A stretch of 64,000 nucleotides of DNA from Valencia hispanica. Taxonomy: Eukaryota; Chordata; Actinopteri; Cyprinodontiformes; Valenciidae. Every line of letters begins with the position of its first letter. The first letter of the stretch is position 1. Below the pieces are notes generated by a model, which worked only from the letters and a program-made list of their open reading frames with translations, was not told where the DNA came from and did no database searches. The position numbers and the translations under genes are program-made. The DNA is taken from contig OY747700.1 of the NCBI GenBank assembly GCA_963556495.2, forward strand, positions 1,672,501-1,736,500, read 5' to 3'. Shown here piece after piece: positions 58,948 to 64,000 of the stretch.

Positions 58948-59670
58948 TTTTACTGTTCTAAATCTAATAAAAAAACTGACATAACCCAAAAAACAAACCC
59001 AAAATTTAGCATACACTACAGTGAGAACTTTAAAATATCAAGGAGTCTACTCCAGTTCTCGAAGACTGCCAATTAATGCTTGGTCTTGCCCTCTGAAGCT
59101 GTTGTTTCTCCTTTTTTTTAGTTACTCACAATGCTGTTCTGTAGCCTACATGAGCAGTTAGGTTGTTTTGCTTGGGACATAAAACACATTCTAACACAAC
59201 ACACTTGATTGAGAACCTTCACACCATGAAAAACTTTGTGATTTGTCATTCAAAGATACTGCTATGCAATAAATAAATGACTGTCAACAAACCAGTAACT
59301 AATTTGTCAGTTTTATTACACATTTTATACAATTTTCCAACAGACATAAATGCATTTATTTTAGCCAGCTGTTAAACAGTTTGTAGATATTAAATCAGTG
59401 TGACTTAAAACATTTAGAGGTAGAACTTTGGCGGTGGTATGAAACTTCACAGCCCCTTCATTTTTTACACGTAAACAGTTAAAAGGTAAAATGGCACATT
59501 TGCACTGTAATGCAACACAGTCAAGGGTCCTCAGTCTCTGTCTTGTGAAGACAAACTACAAAAAGGGTGTCCATGTGTAAAGAAACAAAACTGCACATCA
59601 TAAGTAAACAGAAACATTTCACTTTGGCTTTGTTTGAACTTAAGTATAATTTCAGCAAGAACTGATTACT
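58948..59670. other. Space between two convergent genes
   Basis: Probable 3' UTRs of both genes. AATAAA-type signals are seen for plus (near 59268, 'caataaataaatg'); none is firm for minus. No other gene. Confidence 0.45.
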
Positions 59671-59972
59671 TCATACCCTATCAAAGGACTGACCATGAGA
59701 TATTGCTGTTTCCTTTATGTTTTTGAATTCATCAAATGTTGTCAGGTGAGCAACTGGAAATGTAATGGTACGAGTACATGCACTCACTGTTGGGAAACAA
59801 ATGGTGTGATGCGTGTCACAATCATGGTGGAATTGGACAGATATGATGAAGTCCTTCATCTCGCTTGGTAGATTGGGCTTGTGTGCCTGCCCTGTTATCC
59901 ACTGCATTATTCTGCCAACAGTCAGCTCCCGTGTCATGTCAAAGTTGTCCGCATCACTCTGGTCAGCTTGCT
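59671..59972 (-). CDS. HECT-like E3 ligase C-lobe, last exon only
   Basis: Minus-strand acceptor TTATTACAG ends at 59973; the exon begins in phase 1 and stops at 59671. It encodes about 100 residues: EQADQSDADNFDM, LTVGRIMQWITGQAHKP, VQFHHDCDTHHTICFP, TVSACTRTITFPVAHL, TTFDEFKNIKETAISHGQSF. The end matches the HECT C-lobe, with SACT as the likely ubiquitin-accepting Cys (the TCxxxLxLP region), in the form seen in the abundant fish 'G2/M-phase-specific E3 ligase-like' genes. Upstream exons are not in the window; a LINE starts about 200 bp further on. Together with the converging integrase-like gene it may form one mobile unit. Confidence 0.65.
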
Positions 59973-60489
59973 CTGTAATAAAAAGATGGGTTATATTGTG
60001 AACTACGAACAAGATGAATACATCAACAAAAGTAAATTGCATCACACTGGGAAAGACTTGTCAAGTTTCAGGTGCGCTAATTAATTTTGGATTAGTAAAT
60101 AAGTTCATAATTCTACCCCATCCATAACAATCTGTAATTATTTAATAGTTCAAACATACCGCGATCCTCAGTCTCTTGACTTCAGACTTCCTGCTTCGCT
60201 GCAATCGGCTGCTTCTCTACTTTGCTCTCCCTTCTGCTTGCATTTTTCTGCTTATTTTTATTTTTTTCCCCTTATGATCCGACCTGCAAGACTTTTTGAA
60301 TACATATAAATTTATGGGAAAAACCTTTTTTAGAAGTAACGGCAATATTTCATAGATCTTTTATCTTCAGCGCTCTGTGTGCATGGCCTACACACAGCTG
60401 AAGCCTGATCTACAGCATCTAAGTACTTAGCATTTAGCTAAAGCTAGATATAGCTCATAAGGTTGCTAACGCTAAGCTACAGCAACAAG

Positions 60490-62006
60490 ATGCCTTCCAT
60501 CTCCACAATGGACTACCAGGACCTTCTACAAAAGATAACAGCACTGGAGAGGAAAGTTCAACAGATAGAAGTTAATGTGGAGGTAAATGGATTGTGTGGA
60601 AATTAAACAACCTTATCACTCTTTCAAAACAGTGGAAATGAGCAAGCTAACACACGGTTAAGAGGCAGAGATAACACGACCAAGAAAGAGGGAGCCTCTG
60701 CTCATTACATTAAATCACCGAGTGATAATCCTCCCTGGAACTGTCTTGGTGCTAAGCCAAAAACTAAATCATGAAACGGGAGGACGTAGTGCAGGCTGGA
60801 CACAGCGAGCGGAAATCTGTGATGAGACCGACTGGCCTGCACTCACTACAAGAGAGAGGGCTTCTTCTACTCCCGTACATGAGAGGACACGGGACAGAAC
60901 AGCTGCAAATGGGAAAGTTAGCCACAAACTTTCAAAACAACGGAATGTGAAGCTGCAGAACAGATTTGCTCCACTGTTGGAGAACCCTGGATCTTTATCT
61001 GACGACCATCCACCCCAAGGCAGCGAGATGAGGACTGATAACCTGTCAGAGAGTGAGAGACCACAGAGAAAGCAAAAGACTGGGCCTGAAACTCTGATTG
61101 TAGGGGATTCCTCTGTAAAGGACGTTCAGTGGATGTGTGGAAAGAACACCAAAGTCCTCTGCTTTCCAAAGGATATGGTCAGTGGCATGAAGAAGAGGAT
61201 TCTGAAAACTGAGACTAAATATCCAACAGTGAAAAACATCTTTCTCTACACAGGGTCGAATGATGTGTCCAAGCAACAATCGGAGGTTCTAAAACGGGAC
61301 TTCGCTGGATTATTGAACACCGTGAGCTCGTTGGATGCGGCATTATTCATCAGTGGATCTTTACCACCCATCAGAGGATGAGAAGAAAGATTTAGCCGTC
61401 TTTTGGCATTAAATAAATGGATTTTATCTGCATGTGATGACAACAAACTGCAATTTATTAACAACTTTCAGATTTTTTTGGGAGCGTAGACATCTTTTTA
61501 AGGCAAATGGATTTAGTTTGAACAGGTCAGGTGTAAGACTGTTTACCTCCAATATTTTCTACTTCCTGCGTCATCCCTCTGTGCTTGGAGCCAAAAAGGA
61601 GATACACAAAGACTTATCTCAGAAGGAAGACCAAACAAAGCTGAGTGCAGAGGGGGAGGAACTTATTCTGCCCTCACTCATGGGAAGCTTCAAACAGAAG
61701 CAGGAAGAAGGATCTTTATTTGCCCCAATAGCCCTCAACAGCCCTAAAGAACAGGACAGCGGACCTCTATCGCCCCCGCAAACCCCTGACAGCCCACAGT
61801 CTTCCCTACCGCCCCCCTCCCCCCATCTGAAATTCACTGAGAAGATGATGGAGCGGGTCAACATTGGGCTCAGATCTACCCCCCAGACCAATCTGTTTTC
61901 TTTACCCATAAACCCCCCACCAGGACGATCAAAGGTAGGGCAACAAGCCCGGCCCCCTCCTACCCCACCACGTAAGCATGGACAATCTCCACAGTCTGAT
62001 GTATGA
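60490..62006 (+). pseudogene. LINE ORF1 with esterase-like domain, frameshifted
   Basis: ATG 60490 begins MPSISTMDYQDLLQKITALE (a short coiled coil). The frame is lost by about 60765 and regained by 60783 (SAGWTQRAEICDETDWPAL). The esterase-like part shows LIVGDSSVKDV (GDS nucleophile block) and YTGSNDVSKQQSEVLKRDF (SGNH-type G-x-N-D block). An in-frame TGA at 61379-61381 follows SGSLPPIRG, and a frameshift lies at the T7 run near 61472. The C-terminal part (FFWERRHLFKANGFSLNRSG … a Pro-rich tail) ends at 62006. In CR1/L2 elements ORF1 is an RNA-binding protein with an esterase domain; this copy cannot make it whole. Confidence 0.8.
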
Positions 62007-62015
62007 TGTGTTTAG

Positions 62016-64000
62016 GGTCCAGGCTGCGTGGATATCAGCAGTCAGAACTTTTCCCAGGACAAGCTGGGACCCTGTTCATTAGAAGGTCTGATCATTTCTG
62101 TACTTATAAGTAACAGAAGGAATGTAGTTCTGTCAAAACACAGAGCACTGCATTCTAAAAGGTTAAGTAAAGTAAACATACGCTGTACACAGCCCGCCCC
62201 AAAACACAAAGGGCACAATAATACTCTTAAACCTGTTAAGATGGCCTTATTAAATGTCAGGTCTATAGTAGGGAAGACATTTTTAATCAATTATCTTATC
62301 ACTGAGCATGGCCTTGATTTTATGTTTGTAACTGAGACTTGGTTAGATAAGAATAGCAGTGTTTCTCTTGTCGAATCAACCCCTCCCAACTTTAGTTTTG
62401 TCAACCAGGCCAGACAGAACAGGAGAGGTGGAGGAGTTGCTGTTTTATTTAATGAATCATTCCAGTGTAAGCAGTTATCTCTAGGAAGTTTTCCTTCTTT
62501 TGAATATGTTGCTGTACACCTGAAGGCCTCATCTAGAGCCATGTTTGTTAACCTTTATCGGCCTCCAAATTACTGTGCTGACTTTAATGATGATTTTAGT
62601 GAACTGCTGTCTATAATCTGTGTTGATTATGACTGTATAATTATTGTTGGTGATTTTAACATCCATGTTGACAATCCCCAGAACAAAGGGTCTAAAGACC
62701 TGAGTAACACTCTGGACAACTTTGGGCTGACTCAGCATATAACAGAGCCCACACATAATAAGCGTCATGTTTTGGACTTACTGATCTCGAAGGGTCTGGG
62801 CATTTCCAACATTAATGTGTGTGATGTGGGCTTGTCTGACCATTGTTGTGTTTTCTTTGAGAGTATAATTTCGGTTCACATAAATGTTTTAACGGAGGTT
62901 ATCACAAAACGATGTATAACTGAAAACACCAGTGAGATCTTTAACCAGGTCTTCTCTCTAACACCTGCCCTGTCAGGGGGTTCAGTCAATGAACTTGTCA
63001 ACAGCTTAAATGCTAAAATATTAAATATTATGGATACTATTGCTCCCAAAAAGGTGAAGGTTATCTCTGGAAGGAAAAAGTCTCCATGGAGAAATTCCAC
63101 ACTGGTGAGAAATGAAAAAAGGGATTGTCGGAAAGCCGAGCGCAGATGGAGAAAAACAAAACTTCAGGTTCATTATGACATCTTTAAAGAGAAACTTCAC
63201 TCTTATAACTTACAACTGAGGAATGCAAGAAAGTCATATTTTTCTGACATCATCACCAGAAATAGTCGTAGTGCTTGCACATTATTTGCTGTTGTCGACA
63301 GGCTAACAAACTCTCCTGTGTCAGTAGCACCTGAACTCTATTCCACCAAGGCCTGCAATGACTTTGCCAAATTCTCCACAGACAAAATCCAAAATATTAG
63401 ACAAGCGGTTGGTTCATTAACGGCAGGTTCAGGTTATGTACAGTGTCCACGGAAAATCCGTTTAAACACCATGAAACAGTTTTATCTCACAAACAGCAAA
63501 GATCTGGAGGACATCTTACGTCAATTGAACTCCTCCTCTTGCTGCTTAGACATCCTGCCCACAGGCTTTTTCAAAAAGGTCTCAAAGATCTTGGAGTCAG
63601 ATCTGTTACAGATTGTGAACTCATCTTTAATGCCGGGTGTTTTCCCAGAGCCCCTGAAAACAGCTGTAATTAAACCCCTGCTGAAAAGAGACAATCTGGA
63701 CAAGACACAAATAAACAACTACAGGCCCATCTGCAATCTTCCATTTTTAAGTAAGATAATTGAAAAGGCGGTTTTTCATCAGCTAAATGACTTCTTAAGA
63801 CAAAGCAGCTGCTGCGACGTCTTTCAGTCAGGTTTTAGACAGCACCACAGCACTGAGACTGCTCTGACCAGAGTCATCAATGACATCCGTTTGAATACTG
63901 ACAGTGGAAAAATGTCAGTGTTAGTTTTACTGGATCTCAGTGCTGCATTTGATACTGTTGACCACATTATTTTACTCAAACGACTGGAGAACTGGGTGGG
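62016..64000 (+). CDS. LINE ORF2 (endonuclease and reverse transcriptase), open to window edge
   Basis: I followed one frame from 62016 to 64000 without a stop. A likely start is ATG 62241 (MALLNVRS). Apurinic-type endonuclease motifs: FVTETWLDK, RRGGGVAV, NLYRPP, IIIVGDFN, VGLSDHCC. Linker: KVKVISGRKKSPW, RRWRKTKLQVHYD. RT start: LKTAVIKPLLKR, NNYRPICNL, FQSGFRQHHSTETAL, VLLDLSAAFDTVDH (motif A with its catalytic Asp). The YADD motif and C-terminus lie beyond the window. A long open frame in a high-copy element suggests recent insertion. Confidence 0.88.

Larger units (their letters stand above)
60175..64000 (+). mobile_element. L2/CR1-like LINE, runs off the window
   Basis: The 5' UTR starts about 60175 (pyrimidine-rich, 'ttctctactttgctctccc'), followed by ORF1 (60490-62006, broken) and ORF2 (open from 62016 to the edge). 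Gene order and motifs match the LINE copies at 0.6-2.7 kb and 44.7-48.1 kb, but this copy is the least decayed. It may have removed or separated the 5' exons of the HECT-like gene. Confidence 0.85.

Noticed and set aside
1..64000. CRISPR arrays, bacterial operons, tRNA or rRNA genes
   Set aside because: No regular spacer arrays, ribosome sites or intact tRNA/rRNA; the only tRNA-like part is the SINE at 7695.

Overview
The window reads as teleost fish nuclear DNA. Its genes have introns with GT/AG borders. It holds a TRIM-type E3 ligase with PRY-SPRY, fish-style C2H2 zinc-finger genes that open with a short coding exon, an Ig-like membrane receptor, and a very dense mix of fish repeats: L2/CR1-like LINEs with an esterase ORF1, a tRNA-type SINE, hAT, Harbinger-like and TTAA-flanked DNA elements. 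The species cannot be named from sequence alone. All family names below are from recognition by eye; no search was run.

Layout. 0-5 kb: decayed minus-strand LINEs. 5.6-7.4 kb: intact TRIM coding exon. 7.7-9.2 kb: SINE and LINE tails. 9.7-12.3 kb: zinc-finger gene 1 (CpG promoter, uORF, 34-codon exon 1, 9-finger exon 2). 12.3-19.4 kb: no host gene seen; an hAT element with a broken MADF exon and a Harbinger-like element. 19.4-20.3 kb: near-exact duplicate of the zinc-finger promoter and exon 1. Its best partner is the 14-finger exon 2 at 38.7-40.4 kb, which gives an intron of about 18.9 kb packed with mobile DNA.

Inside that intron lies the most unusual region. An element of about 7.5 kb (28969-36491) has imperfect inverted ends next to TTAA. 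It carries a decayed multi-exon plus-strand gene and a convergent minus-strand two-exon gene whose product has an Arg-Gly tail and a domain resembling the cytosolic C-terminal 'ballast' of the P2X7 receptor. A 688-bp element just upstream (27891-28578) has similar ends and holds a copy of the first exon of the plus-strand gene.

44.7-48.1 kb: a decayed LINE with nested insertions, ending 10 bp before the splice acceptor of an Ig-domain receptor gene (48.1-53.7 kb, 3' exons only). 54.3-58.9 kb: a seven-exon integrase/transposase-like gene with a retained D-D-E triad (D-56-D-34-E), broken by a single TGA where relatives carry arginine. Facing it is the last exon of a HECT-like ligase (59.7-60.0 kb). 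From about 60.2 kb to the edge: a LINE with broken ORF1 but an ORF2 open to the end of the window.

Two neighbouring loci thus show the same layout: a DDE- or transposase-like multi-exon gene converging on a second gene of 'host' type (P2X7-ballast in one, HECT in the other). This is the main candidate for an undescribed system.
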